A DNA stretch of 64,000 nt from M55B127 sp035269185 (GTDB lineage: Bacteria; Bacillota; Halanaerobiia; Halanaerobiales; M55B127): the NCBI GenBank assembly GCA_964430875.1, contig CAYSHP010000005.1, positions 11,689 to 75,688 of the forward strand, written 5' to 3'. A model generated the notes under the pieces. The model ran no database searches. It was not told the origin of the DNA and saw only the letters and a program-made list of their open reading frames with translations. A program made the translations under genes and the position numbers. This document shows positions 26,874 through 36,239 of this stretch, piece by piece. Within the stretch, counting starts at the first letter, position 1; the number at the start of each line of letters is the position of its first letter.

Positions 26874-27892
26874 CGGTTATACACCCTCTTAAATACATAA
26901 AATAATATACTTGCTAAGATTACTGCAAATACCAAAAGAATAAATAAATTATACCAGATAAGTGAAAAATTTGCATCTATACTTAATAAATTATTAACAA
27001 TCTGGAATAAATAATAAGTAGGAAAAAATTTGGCTAAAATTTCTGTGAAATCAGATAAATTATAAATTAAAGTTGGGAAAAGTAAAGGAAAATATACTAT
27101 AGTTCCAATTGATCTTGCAGCAGACTGTGAGTCAGATTTTGCTCCTATTATTAATCCAATTAAATTAAAAACTAAAGAAGCTAAAAATATAGCAATAAAA
27201 ACTGTTATAATATTTTTTAAAGGTTGTCTGTAAAACCCATTAATAAAAAGCATAATTAAAGCTGTAATAGTAGATAAGATAACTCCAGATAATATTTTGC
27301 CTGTTAGAAATAATAAATTAGAAGCAGGGGTAATATAGACTGCATCCATTGTTTTATTTTCTTTTTCCTCAGCTAAATTACCGGAAATAATTAAAACACC
27401 TATCATTGTAATCGTAATTGTTAACCAAATAGGTAGAAAACCTAATTTACCTTCAATTCGATTAACGGCTGTTACCTTTAAATTAAACTGTAAAGGTATA
27501 TTAAGATAACGTTCGATAAGATTTTCTAACTGGTTTTGTAAAAAGAAATAACTGCTTGTATTTCCAGCATTAAGATATAATTCAAAGTCCTTTTGTCCCT
27601 GGATATGAACTACACCTGCAACTCTTTTACCAATCTCTTTATTAGCTTCTTCTACCTTTTGATATTTAATCGGATTAATATTTGCAATGTTTTCATTGAT
27701 ATAATTGCTGAAACTATTATTTTCTTCAACAATACCAATATTAAACTGCTTATTTAAACCAGCATCCTCAATTATGAGAAAAAATAAAGAAGCTAACAAA
27801 GGTAATATAATCACTATAATAATAGTCTTATTTCTTAAAAATTCTTTCATATCTTTTTTTATTACAGAACTAATTATAGATAAATTATTCAT
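26870..27892 (-). CDS. ABC-2 / NatB-type exporter permease
   Basis: A 340-residue permease. An N-terminal helix (LFFLIIEDAG region) is followed by an extracytoplasmic domain (about 55-165) and then five to six helices. The segment NLAEEKENKTMDAVYITPASNLLFLTGKIL is the hallmark EExxxT elbow of NatB/YhfJ-type ABC-2 permeases. A GTG at 27901 belongs to the AGGTG SD, so the ATG at 27892 is used. It heads the operon running leftwards to the ATPase and beyond. Confidence 0.85.
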   Translation of the reverse strand: MNNLSIISSVIKKDMKEFLRNKTIIIVIILPLLASLFFLIIEDAGLNKQFNIGIVEENNSFSNYINENIANINPIKYQKVEEANKEIGKRVAGVVHIQGQKDFELYLNAGNTSSYFFLQNQLENLIERYLNIPLQFNLKVTAVNRIEGKLGFLPIWLTITITMIGVLIISGNLAEEKENKTMDAVYITPASNLLFLTGKILSGVILSTITALIMLFINGFYRQPLKNIITVFIAIFLASLVFNLIGLIIGAKSDSQSAARSIGTIVYFPLLFPTLIYNLSDFTEILAKFFPTYYLFQIVNNLLSIDANFSLIWYNLFILLVFAVILASILFYVFKRVYNR

Positions 27893-28001
27893 TTCAGTCA
27901 CCTACGAATCTAATATTTATTTATAAAAATAAAAAGGAAATACAGAAAATAAGTAAAATATATTAATTAACAGTATAAACAATTAAAAAGGGATGTTCAC
28001 T

Positions 28002-28880
28002 ATGCAGAAAATTAATAAATTAAAAATAATATTAGCTTCAATTCTCTTATTAATAATCATATTAACGCCAACAGCTACTTCTGTCAATATTAATGATAAC
28101 ATATTTATTAATAAAACAGAACTCAAACAAGGTGATATTATTGTTATTAAAACAGAAGACAATAACTCAACACATCATATTTTATTTAATAATCGAAAGT
28201 ATAATTTTAAACTTCTAAATGATAAAAATATAGCAATTATTCCAATTTCCTATTGGACTAATGCAGGCAAATATGAACTACAAATAATAAAAAATGATAA
28301 AACATTCAAAACTCAAATAAATATTTTATCGGGGGACTTTAAGAATAGTTATATAAAAGTTGATGAAGAAAAGGAAAAAATAATAAAACCTAAAAAGGAA
28401 GAAGTAATTAAAAGAAAAAAAGAAGACCAACAAATGATAAAACAAGCCAAAAATAGCAGTGTACAAAGTATGCTTTTTGAAAGCAAGTTTATTTGGCCTG
28501 TTAAGGGGCCTATTAGTACAGACTTCGGCGCAACACGCTTTGTTAATAATAAATTACAAAGCAGACATTCTGGTATTGATATTGCTGCTGATAAAGGTAC
28601 AAAAATAGTAGCTCCAAATGACGGAATAGTGAAATTAGCAGCAAATTTACTTGTTACAGGTAATACTATCATTATTGACCACGGCTTTAATATATTTTCT
28701 TCCTATTCCCATCTTTCAAAAATAACTGTCAATGCAGAAAGTAACGTACAAAAAGGTGAAAAAATTGGAGAAATTGGTTCTACGGGTTTCTCTACTGGCC
28801 CACACCTACATTGGACAATAACAGTCGGAAGTGTTTTCGTAAATCCCAGAAATTTTATTAATAATGATATATTAAAATGA
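28002..28880 (+). CDS. M23 (LytM) peptidase
   Basis: A 292-residue exported murein endopeptidase-like protein. An N-terminal signal/anchor (about 8-28) is followed by a beta-rich domain (35-115), a Lys/Glu-rich linker (120-150) and a C-terminal LytM domain. Zinc-site motifs are SRHSGIDIAADKGT (H and D ligands) and GPHLHW (HxH), with DHGFNIFSSYSHLS between, so the catalytic site is complete. The ATG at 28002 is preferred to the one at 27993, which abuts the AAAGGG SD. Divergent from the ABC operon. Probably cleaves peptide cross-links or activates an amidase. Confidence 0.85.
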   Translation: MQKINKLKIILASILLLIIILTPTATSVNINDNIFINKTELKQGDIIVIKTEDNNSTHHILFNNRKYNFKLLNDKNIAIIPISYWTNAGKYELQIIKNDKTFKTQINILSGDFKNSYIKVDEEKEKIIKPKKEEVIKRKKEDQQMIKQAKNSSVQSMLFESKFIWPVKGPISTDFGATRFVNNKLQSRHSGIDIAADKGTKIVAPNDGIVKLAANLLVTGNTIIIDHGFNIFSSYSHLSKITVNAESNVQKGEKIGEIGSTGFSTGPHLHWTITVGSVFVNPRNFINNDILK

Positions 28881-28904
28881 TAATTTACTAGACTAATATA
28901 ACAA

Positions 28905-28939
28905 AAGAAGGGAAATAAAATTTCTTTATTTCCCTTCTT
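28905..28939. terminator. Convergent terminator hairpin
   Basis: A perfect 15-bp stem (28905-28919 with 28925-28939; arms AAGAAGGGAAATAAA and its complement) sits between the M23 gene and the minus-strand small ORF. On the minus strand it ends in TTCTTTTG and begins 12 nt after the small ORF stop. It may serve both directions. Confidence 0.65.
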
Positions 28940-28951
28940 CATAAAGATCTA

Positions 28952-29023
28952 TTAAGGAGTCATATTATTTAAATAATATACAACCGCCCAAATCACAACT
29001 ATTAAACCAATGATTTCTAACAA
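28952..29023 (-). CDS. Predicted 23-residue single-helix membrane peptide
   Basis: A very short frame starts with TTG, preceded at 8 nt by GGGAG. It encodes MLEIIGLIVVIWAVVYYLNN plus MTP: one hydrophobic helix with an acidic N-terminus. A plausible promoter lies about 75 nt upstream and a strong hairpin terminator starts 12 nt after its stop, so promoter, SD, frame and terminator line up. A 23-residue frame can arise by chance; conservation in relatives would be needed to prove coding. Confidence 0.45.
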   Translation of the reverse strand: MLEIIGLIVVIWAVVYYLNNMTP

Positions 29024-29100
29024 AAATATCACTCCCTTCTTAATAACTCTTTTTATTTTAAAATCAAATTTTTTACTTCCTTTTTATTACCTTATATTTT

Positions 29101-29129
29101 ATCATAATATCCAGTCTTAAAAAAGTTAA
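29101..29129 (-). promoter_or_regulatory. Candidate promoter of the small membrane peptide
   Basis: On the minus strand, TTAACT (29129-29124) and TATGAT (29106-29101) are spaced 17 bp, in the gap after the DUF134 gene. Confidence 0.35.
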
Positions 29130-29142
29130 AAAATAACATACT

Positions 29143-29574
29143 TTATTTTTCTATTTTTTCAACTGCATTTGCGCCACATTCAGGGCATATTTTCCCGTGG
29201 TTTCTTCTTCCATGTCTTTTATGATGTTTATTGATCTTTAACAGAAATTCAGTGCCGCATTTTTTGCATCTATAACGACCTTTATCTAATTCATAGTCCC
29301 CACCCTCAAATCTTAATGCTTTACCTTCTAATAGTGCTTCTGCCACTTTTTGATGGGTTTTTGTTAATATTCTTTGAAAAGTTGGTCGAGAAATATTCAT
29401 TTTTTCAGCACTTTCAGTTTGGTTTAAACCTTCCACATCCTTTAGCCTCAAAGCTTCTACTTCTTCTAAACTAAGTAGTACTTCTTCTAATTCTCGGCCA
29501 GGTATTCCCGCTGGTTTAAAAAATCTAATATATGGTATGTTTTTTATTCTTCGCCTTTTAGGAGGCCTAGGCAT
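29143..29574 (-). CDS. DUF134 family DNA-binding protein
   Basis: A 143-residue protein. The N-terminal MPRPPKRRRI signature and an HTH (LSLEEVEALRLKDVEGLNQTESAEKMNISRPTFQRIL region) identify the DUF134 family of predicted regulators. A C-terminal zinc ribbon is visible (CKKCGTEF ... CPECGA), with a basic KHHKRHGRRNHGK stretch before the second CxxC. Length is normal for the zinc-ribbon-bearing subgroup. Regulated genes are unknown; DUF134 genes often lie near redox or metal cluster functions. It is followed by the small peptide gene. Confidence 0.9.
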   Translation of the reverse strand: MPRPPKRRRIKNIPYIRFFKPAGIPGRELEEVLLSLEEVEALRLKDVEGLNQTESAEKMNISRPTFQRILTKTHQKVAEALLEGKALRFEGGDYELDKGRYRCKKCGTEFLLKINKHHKRHGRRNHGKICPECGANAVEKIEK

Positions 29575-29648
29575 TTAATCACTCCTTACTTATTTATCTT
29601 GTTATTTATATTCTATCATTAATTTAATTCTATTTAAAGAAAATTTCT

Positions 29649-30380
29649 TTAATCCTCTTTATTACGGGTAATGATTAAGGTATATTCACCTTCAAATGGT
29701 CTTAATTCTCCTTGAAAAAGATCTGTTATCCACTCCATCCTATTTGGAAAAGGACCTTCCCCCGGATATTCTGGTAAAATTTCACGCATTTTTAGGGCCA
29801 TTCTTTTGGCAAAATCTTCATCACTTTCAGCTGGTTTACATTTTGAAAATTCACCAATATTAATTTTAATTGGATTTCGAAAAGACAGTTTTTTCGTACC
29901 ACTAATTGCTATGGGTAAAATGGGAACATCTAATTTTTTAGCAACCGAAAAAACTCCTAAATAGAAAGGAAATATTCGCCCTTCAGCATGTCCTAACCTA
30001 CCTTCTGGAAAAACAGCTAGATTATCACCATCTTTTATTATTCTCAGCATAGAACGTACTGCTTTAATTCTTGATTTTGGATCATCCCGATGAATAGGGG
30101 CTATTGGTTTTCCCATAGTATCTATAAATTTCTTCTTTTTCTTATTATCATAAATCCCTTCATTTTCAGCAATAAAAATAATCTTGGGGGCTGGAGGAAA
30201 GATCATTAAGATAAAAAAAGGATCAATCCAATTTAGATGGTTTGATATTAAAATGTAATTTCTGTCTTTTGGTATATTATCTTTACCTGTTACTTCTATA
30301 TTAAATAATGAATGAATTAACCCAGTTGCAAAAAATCTTGTAATATAAAAGGGAATTGGTGGTTTAGTTATAGTAATCAC
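29649..30380 (-). CDS. 1-acyl-sn-glycerol-3-phosphate acyltransferase (PlsC-like)
   Basis: A 243-residue phospholipid acyltransferase. The catalytic block is ISNHLNWIDPFF (HX4D), with FPEGRLGHAEGRI as the substrate-binding block and PILPIAISGTKKL as the distal block. It transfers an acyl chain to lysophosphatidate at the inner membrane. The start is uncertain: the only canonical codon is a GTG at 30380 that forms part of the GAGGTG SD, and a rare ATT/ATA start just after it would be better spaced. Divergent from the sugar symporter gene. Confidence 0.85.
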   Translation of the reverse strand: MITITKPPIPFYITRFFATGLIHSLFNIEVTGKDNIPKDRNYILISNHLNWIDPFFILMIFPPAPKIIFIAENEGIYDNKKKKKFIDTMGKPIAPIHRDDPKSRIKAVRSMLRIIKDGDNLAVFPEGRLGHAEGRIFPFYLGVFSVAKKLDVPILPIAISGTKKLSFRNPIKINIGEFSKCKPAESDEDFAKRMALKMREILPEYPGEGPFPNRMEWITDLFQGELRPFEGEYTLIITRNKED

Positions 30381-30450
30381 CTCACAAAAAATTTATCTCT
30401 GTAATTATATTATTCAATATATTTTTTAATTACCCTTCTTAATAATACTC

Positions 30451-30479
30451 TTGATATATTTTAAATATATTCATATAAT
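30451..30479 (+). promoter_or_regulatory. Sigma-A promoter of the GPH symporter gene
   Basis: TTGATA (30451-30456) and a perfect TATAAT (30474-30479) are spaced 17 bp, about 30 bases before the ATG. Confidence 0.75.
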
Positions 30480-30508
30480 TAAGTCATATAACAAAAAGGT
30501 GGTTAATA

Positions 30509-31942
30509 ATGACCAAAGAAAAAGTCAAACTAAAAAATATAGTTTCATACGGATTAGGAGATATTTATGGAGGCGGAGCTTTCTTACTATTAGGTACTTT
30601 ATATTTGATTTTCTTAACCGATATTGTTGGTTTAAACCCTGCTTTAGCAGGGGCAGTTGTTGTAATAGGTAAAGTATGGGATGCAGTATCTGATCCGCTT
30701 ATGGGCTATATCTCTGATAATATAGATACCAAATATGGTAGACGGAGAATCTTTTTTCTAATTGGAATAATACCGATTACAATTAGTTTTATTTCATTAT
30801 GGATTCCTCTGAATACAGATAATAATATGTTATTATTTGGCTATTACTCGTTTGCTTACATCTTTTTCTCTACCGTCTTTACTATGGTTATGGTACCTTA
30901 TTCTGCCCTTAATGCTGAAATGTCGGAAAACTTTGCAATAAGGACTAAGCTATCAACAGCACGCATGGCATTCTCTCAGTTTTCAGCTTTAATATCAGGA
31001 GTATTACCAAAGTATTTAATAGATTTCTTAAATAAAGGAACTATTGTATCAGCAAAATATAGTTATTTAATAATGGGGATTGTCTTTGGTTTACTTTATG
31101 CTCTACCTTGGTTTATTGTCTATAAAGGAACCTGGGAAATACCTTATGAAGTAGACAAAAAGACTAAATTAATAGATAAGATTAAAAAATATAAGACAGT
31201 TTTATATAATAAGTCTTTTAAAATTCATCTGGGAATGTATATATCTGCTTATCTAGCAATGGATTTTTTAATGGCACTTTTCATCTATTACCTTACTTAT
31301 TATATTCAAAAACCGGATATCTTTCCCTTTTGTATGTTAGCAATTTTGTTAAGTCAGATTATTATGCTGCCCGTATATATGAAAATCAGCAACACTAAGG
31401 GTAAAGGCCTTGCCTATTCAATAGGTCTTTCTATATGGGGAATTGGCATGTTTAGCCTTTTATTTTTATCGGCCAGTACTCCCCTTTATCTAATATTATT
31501 AATCTGTATTGTTATTGGTTCCGGTTTATCAGCAGGAGTAATGATTCCCTGGGCCATTTTACCAACCATTTCGGACATAGATCAGGTTATAAATATTAAA
31601 AGAAGAACCGGTATATATTCTGGATTAATGACCTTTATAAGAAAGATAGCACAAGCAATAGCACTTTGGTTAGTGGGTATAATATTAAGCCTCATAAATT
31701 ATGTGCCTAATAAACCCCAGTCACCTCAGACTCTTTTTTATTTGAAGTATCTATTTGTTTTCGTTCCTATAATATTAATTATAGCTGGTATATTTTTTAG
31801 TTACAAATATAAGGTTACTCCTCAAAAACAAAAAATCTTAATTGAAGAAATTAACCGGATAAAAAGCGGTGGTAAAAAAGAAGAAGCTGCTCCTGAAGTG
31901 AAAAAAGTTTGTGAAGAACTTACTGGTATTAAATATAGATAA
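30509..31942 (+). CDS. GPH-family sugar:cation symporter
   Basis: A 477-residue twelve-helix transporter of the glycoside-pentoside-hexuronide (MelB-like) family in the major facilitator superfamily. The N-terminal motif YGLGDIYGGGAF, the cation-site loop GKVWDAVSDPLMGYISDNIDTKYGRRR (two signature Asp) and the ISDIDQVINIKRRTGIYSGLMTFIRKIAQA segment are diagnostic. It imports a glycoside or uronate with Na+ or H+; the sugar is not determinable. It is monocistronic, with its own promoter and a strong terminator. An AGGTGG SD precedes the ATG. Confidence 0.9.
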   Translation: MTKEKVKLKNIVSYGLGDIYGGGAFLLLGTLYLIFLTDIVGLNPALAGAVVVIGKVWDAVSDPLMGYISDNIDTKYGRRRIFFLIGIIPITISFISLWIPLNTDNNMLLFGYYSFAYIFFSTVFTMVMVPYSALNAEMSENFAIRTKLSTARMAFSQFSALISGVLPKYLIDFLNKGTIVSAKYSYLIMGIVFGLLYALPWFIVYKGTWEIPYEVDKKTKLIDKIKKYKTVLYNKSFKIHLGMYISAYLAMDFLMALFIYYLTYYIQKPDIFPFCMLAILLSQIIMLPVYMKISNTKGKGLAYSIGLSIWGIGMFSLLFLSASTPLYLILLICIVIGSGLSAGVMIPWAILPTISDIDQVINIKRRTGIYSGLMTFIRKIAQAIALWLVGIILSLINYVPNKPQSPQTLFYLKYLFVFVPIILIIAGIFFSYKYKVTPQKQKILIEEINRIKSGGKKEEAAPEVKKVCEELTGIKYR

Positions 31943-31970
31943 AGCAGAGGAGAATCCCTCTGCTTTTTTT
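31943..31970 (+). terminator. Terminator of the GPH symporter gene
   Basis: AGCAGAGG (31943-31950) pairs with CCTCTGCT (31957-31964) and is followed by T6, directly after the stop codon. Confidence 0.85.
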
Positions 31971-31977
31971 AATCTAT

Positions 31978-32997
31978 TTAATATTCTTTTATTTCGTCTA
32001 GTTTTTCCTCAACTTTAATTTCTTCTGTAGCTACTTTTTGAGCTATATCTTCAATCCATTCATTTGTCTCATTACTTACATTATTAACAGGTAAATTTAA
32101 ATACCTACCTTCATCTGCTCCATATTCCATATTATATAGTCCTGAAGTTTTATTTTCATTTCTTATTTTTTTTACAATCTCAATTATCAAATCATTATAT
32201 CTAAAAAGATCAGCTGTCAAGAAATGTTCGGGTGCTAGCTCAGTTTTATCAGTGTAAATACTTGTTACATAGGTGGGTCTATTTGCACTTTCTACTGCTC
32301 TAAACATCCCGTAGTTACCAAGATTAACACCACTCATTATAACATCAACATTCCTATTAATAAGAGACTCAGTAGCTTGTTTAGTTTTTAAAGGGTCATT
32401 GAAACTACCTACATATATATATTCAAATTCAACCTGAGGATTATGCTCTACTACAGCCTGCTGAATAGCATTTACTACTCCAATAGTCCAAGAAATTTTC
32501 AGCCCACCAACAAATCCAATTTTGCCTGTTTCTGTAATTTCACTAGCTAATGCACCTAAAACATAATGACCAACATAATAATTTCTTTTAATTTGGATTA
32601 CATTATTAAAATCTTCCGGTAAAGGTGTATCTTGTTCAACTATAAAAGTAACATCTGGATAGTTTTCAGCTAAATCAAAAATACCATTATTAAATTGGGT
32701 ACCATGTATCCAAAGTATATTATATCCTAAAGATATATATTCTCTTACTACCCGTGGGGCATCAGAGACTGCTACTTGTTCAGAATAAGCCACCTCTATT
32801 CCTAATTGTTCATTTACATTTTGTAAGGCTTTATAACCAATGGTATTCCAGTCTGCATCCTGAATAGAACCAGGAAAAACTGCTGCCATTTTATATTCCT
32901 TCTCTTGAGCAAAAGTCAAATTACTCCCGGTCAAAACCAGTAAAACAAATAATATCAATGTTACTGCTACTATTTTATTATTAAAATTTATTCTCAT
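31978..32997 (-). CDS. BMP-family (PnrA-like) substrate-binding lipoprotein/protein
   Basis: A 339-residue exported periplasmic-binding protein of the Bmp/PnrA family, which usually delivers nucleosides or sugar-like ligands to an ABC importer. A signal peptide (about 1-30, ending LTFAQE, no lipobox Cys) precedes two alpha/beta lobes. Visible family segments are MAAVFPGSIQDADWNTIGYKAL, IHGTQFNNGIFDLAENYPDVTFIVEQ, GHYVLGALASEI and KIGFVGGLKI. No permease or ATPase gene is adjacent, so it is an orphan here. A GGAGGG SD precedes the ATG. Confidence 0.85.
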   Translation of the reverse strand: MRINFNNKIVAVTLILFVLLVLTGSNLTFAQEKEYKMAAVFPGSIQDADWNTIGYKALQNVNEQLGIEVAYSEQVAVSDAPRVVREYISLGYNILWIHGTQFNNGIFDLAENYPDVTFIVEQDTPLPEDFNNVIQIKRNYYVGHYVLGALASEITETGKIGFVGGLKISWTIGVVNAIQQAVVEHNPQVEFEYIYVGSFNDPLKTKQATESLINRNVDVIMSGVNLGNYGMFRAVESANRPTYVTSIYTDKTELAPEHFLTADLFRYNDLIIEIVKKIRNENKTSGLYNMEYGADEGRYLNLPVNNVSNETNEWIEDIAQKVATEEIKVEEKLDEIKEY

Positions 32998-33173
32998 ATC
33001 GTATCCCTCCTGTATAATTCTGAGTATATTTGTCAGATTTATTTATATTATAATATAATATTGGTATAAATGCAATAAAATAGTAAAATGATTAAATTAT
33101 AAATAAAAGGATAAAGACTTACTCTCTAGAATAAATTAATGAAAGGTATTATCTTATAGGTGGTGAAATAATA

Positions 33174-34352
33174 ATGGAAAATAAGTATAAAGATGAAGTC
33201 AATATCTGTGACCATTATGATTTATGCGGTGGTTGCAGCAGTTTAGATGTACCCTATCAAAAACAAATTGAACAAAAAAAAGAAAAAGTGAAAAGTTATT
33301 ATTTGGATAATGAAATTATGGAATTTCCACTTTCAAAAGTAGTAGAAAGTTTAAATATTTATGAATATAGAAACCATATGGAATTAAGCTTTGGAGATTT
33401 AGAAATTGGAGGCAAACTTCAACTTGGATTACATCCACGTGGAAAAAGATATGAAGTTGTTACAATTGATGGTTGTTATTTAATAGACAAAGATTTTAGA
33501 AAAATTATTAGAACTATGATCGATTATTTCCGTAATACTGATTTTAAAAAATACCATATTAAATTACGGGAAGGATATTTAAGAAATGTTAAATTAAGAA
33601 AAGGCGTTAATACAGGAGAAATATTAATAAATCTAATTACAACCTCACAAAGAGATCCTGATTTAAGTGATTTGGTTAATAAACTAAAAAATCTGGAATA
33701 TAAGGATGAATTAATAGGAATAATTCATACTATCAATGATGATTTTGCCGATGCTGTTAAAGTTGATGAAGTCAGAACTTATTATGGTAGAAATTTCTTT
33801 TATGAAAAATTACTTGATTATAAATTTAAAATAAGTCCCCTTGATTTTTTCCAAGTAAATACAAAGACAGCTGAAAAGTTATATAAAATAATCATAGATC
33901 ATATAAAGGAAAGTAAAGATGAAACTGTTTATGACCTTTATTCAGGTACCGGCTCTATTGCCCAATTAATTTCTCCTTATGTTAAAAAAGTAATTGGAAT
34001 TGAACTTGATAAAAGTGCTGTAAAACAAGCTAGAGCAAACTTGCAATTAAATAATATAGATAACTGTGAATTTATTCAAGGAGATGTGAGAGAAATATTA
34101 AAAAATAAAAAAGAACCGGTTAAAAAGGTGATCGTCGACCCACCTCGCCCCGGTTTGCATTCTGAAGTGATTAAAAGTATTATTGATATTTATCCAAATG
34201 AAATTATCTATGTTTCTTGTAATCCTAAAACACAGGCTGAAGACCTTAAAAAACTTTTATATAATAATTACCATATTGAAGATATTAAGTTAGTAGATAT
34301 GTTTCCTCATACTTCCCATATAGAAAGTGTTGCTCATATAGTTAAAGACTAA
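33174..34352 (+). CDS. 23S rRNA (uracil-5-)-methyltransferase, RumA/RlmCD type
   Basis: A 392-residue SAM-dependent tRNA/rRNA m5U methyltransferase. The N-terminal Fe-S cysteines are visible (Cys12, Cys18 and Cys21 in CDHYDLCGGC, and the later DGCYL). The SAM motif is VYDLYSGTGSIAQLI, and the catalytic blocks are IVDPPRPGLHS and YVSCNPKTQAEDLK with the nucleophilic Cys. It lacks the N-terminal TRAM domain of RumA, and at 392 residues is short for the ~450-residue family. It modifies 23S rRNA (U747/U1939 type positions) by family analogy. Confidence 0.9.
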   Translation: MENKYKDEVNICDHYDLCGGCSSLDVPYQKQIEQKKEKVKSYYLDNEIMEFPLSKVVESLNIYEYRNHMELSFGDLEIGGKLQLGLHPRGKRYEVVTIDGCYLIDKDFRKIIRTMIDYFRNTDFKKYHIKLREGYLRNVKLRKGVNTGEILINLITTSQRDPDLSDLVNKLKNLEYKDELIGIIHTINDDFADAVKVDEVRTYYGRNFFYEKLLDYKFKISPLDFFQVNTKTAEKLYKIIIDHIKESKDETVYDLYSGTGSIAQLISPYVKKVIGIELDKSAVKQARANLQLNNIDNCEFIQGDVREILKNKKEPVKKVIVDPPRPGLHSEVIKSIIDIYPNEIIYVSCNPKTQAEDLKKLLYNNYHIEDIKLVDMFPHTSHIESVAHIVKD

Positions 34353-34366
34353 TTTTATGTTATTTT

Positions 34367-36223
34367 CTAATTTGTATCGTTTAGTTTTTCTAAAAAATTT
34401 ATCTGCATAAACATAACTTTATCTTCTTGTTTATCATTTGTAGTTTGAAACCTATAATGAGGTTTATGTATTAATAATACTGCCGCCTTTATAAAAGCAA
34501 AAGACTTATTAACCCAATGTACTGGTATTAATGGTAGTATCTTCAATTTGTCTTTAAACTTAATATTCAATTTAGTCTTCAATACTTCAAAAATATTAAG
34601 AATTAAAAATAGAGAGAGATTTATAATACTAAAAAAGAATTTAGGATTTGTTAAAAATCCATTTGTCCATAAATTATTTAATATTGTTATGCTCAGTGAA
34701 ATTAATAATAATACATATAGTAAGGGGATAAACAATTCTCCCCCAATTGCAAAATTATTTAATAAAATATCTCTAAGCCCATCTTCTTTTATTTTGGAGA
34801 TGGGGTTTCTATTATATACTAGTAAAGTTTGCATATAACCTTTTAAGGAGTTAGTAAAATCATTAAACCAACTTTTAAAATTATCACTACTTAAGTGATA
34901 GGTTTTAGAATTTAATAAGCCAGTTATATAACCCTTTGCAACTGCTTTTCTTATTAAATCAAGATTCTCCGCAGCATTATATAAATCCCAACCCTTATAT
35001 TTTTTAATAAGAGAAGTTCTATAATGATAAACCCCTTTATCCAAATAAGAAAACAACTTATATCTAAGAGTATTTTCTATACTAAGATATTTACTAAAAA
35101 GACCTTTTCTATTCATAATTGATTCTATAGGAGATTGCAAACAAAAGTAATTTTTATTTGATTGTTCAAATTTATAAACTGCTTTTTTTAATTGATCAGT
35201 TTCCGGTATAGTATTTTCATTATATATAGTAATATACTTTCCACTAGCTAACTTTAGCCCCAAATTATATATTTTAATCATATTCCCATCATTTTCTGCA
35301 GGTACTTTATATACGCTGTAATTTGTAGGTAAATTGCTAAGTTTATTAAGCTGATCTGTAAAATTTTTAGAACCCAGAAATATTATCTCCATTTTATGGT
35401 CGGGATAATCCATCTTTTCTAGACTTAATATCAAATTATCAAGGTTAGAACTGTACTTTTTAACTGGAATTAAAATTGTATATTTGGGTAAATTGTCAAG
35501 TTGCAAGTTTTTATCATTAGTTGTAATCTCATTTTTAATTTTTTTATCTGAAAAAAATCGAATTATAAAACGAGTTATTATTAAAAATAAAAATAAAAAA
35601 TTAATTAAATAAAATAAGATATTAGTTGTATTTTTAAGGTAAAAAAAGATACCAGTTAAAAATAATATACCAAGTACTCCAAATATTAATAACTGATTTC
35701 TAGTAAAAACATTTAAAGCAGTTTCCTCTCCATTCCTATGAAAATCATCTTCAGTCTTATTTAAAATATTATCCTTAAAAGCAAATTCAATTAAATATTT
35801 TATTTCTGGTTGGGATAATTCTACTTTTTCAATCAAAATATCCCCGAATTTATTTTTTAAATACTTATCAATACTTTTATCTTTAAAGTCGTAAACTAAT
35901 ATTTTGATTATTTCTTTTTTATAGGATATAGGTAAGAATAACTTTTTATTTAACAAAGTAGGTTTGAACTCATCTATAAAATTATAATCTATCTCTCTTT
36001 TAATATCATCAATATTAATCGAGAAGTTATTATTAATTAAATTATTAGATAGATCAGCTAAAATCTTATATATAGCTATTGCTTTAACCATGTTATTTCG
36101 AATTAAAATTTCAGACAATCTTAAGTGGGTATCAGTATGTATATCATAAGCATTATTTAATTGTCTTTTTGTTATTAAGTTATTTTTTAATAAAGCATCA
36201 CCTAATAATGAATTATTGCCCAA
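34367..36223 (-). CDS. MshEN-glycosyltransferase-2 homologue with degenerate active site
   Basis: A 618-residue membrane protein. The N-terminal MshEN-like region (about 1-155) resembles GspE-N/MshEN units with two repeats (LLGDALLKNNLITKRQL, RLSEILIRNNMV). Two helices (about 170-210), a GT2-type domain (about 250-450) and three to four terminal helices follow. This is the layout of NfrB/XagB-type synthases, but the usual DAED, TED and QxxRW motifs appear as IYNENTIPE, NAAENLDL and FTNSLKGYMQT. It is therefore probably not a working sugar transferase. It is encoded 16 nt downstream of the BcsB-like gene. Confidence 0.7.
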   Translation of the reverse strand: MGNNSLLGDALLKNNLITKRQLNNAYDIHTDTHLRLSEILIRNNMVKAIAIYKILADLSNNLINNNFSINIDDIKREIDYNFIDEFKPTLLNKKLFLPISYKKEIIKILVYDFKDKSIDKYLKNKFGDILIEKVELSQPEIKYLIEFAFKDNILNKTEDDFHRNGEETALNVFTRNQLLIFGVLGILFLTGIFFYLKNTTNILFYLINFLFLFLIITRFIIRFFSDKKIKNEITTNDKNLQLDNLPKYTILIPVKKYSSNLDNLILSLEKMDYPDHKMEIIFLGSKNFTDQLNKLSNLPTNYSVYKVPAENDGNMIKIYNLGLKLASGKYITIYNENTIPETDQLKKAVYKFEQSNKNYFCLQSPIESIMNRKGLFSKYLSIENTLRYKLFSYLDKGVYHYRTSLIKKYKGWDLYNAAENLDLIRKAVAKGYITGLLNSKTYHLSSDNFKSWFNDFTNSLKGYMQTLLVYNRNPISKIKEDGLRDILLNNFAIGGELFIPLLYVLLLISLSITILNNLWTNGFLTNPKFFFSIINLSLFLILNIFEVLKTKLNIKFKDKLKILPLIPVHWVNKSFAFIKAAVLLIHKPHYRFQTTNDKQEDKVMFMQINFLEKLNDTN

Positions 36224-36239
36224 ATATACACACCTACCT

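Noticed and set aside
28905..28939. Insertion-sequence inverted repeat
   Set aside because: It is a compact perfect hairpin between convergent genes, which is best explained as a terminator.
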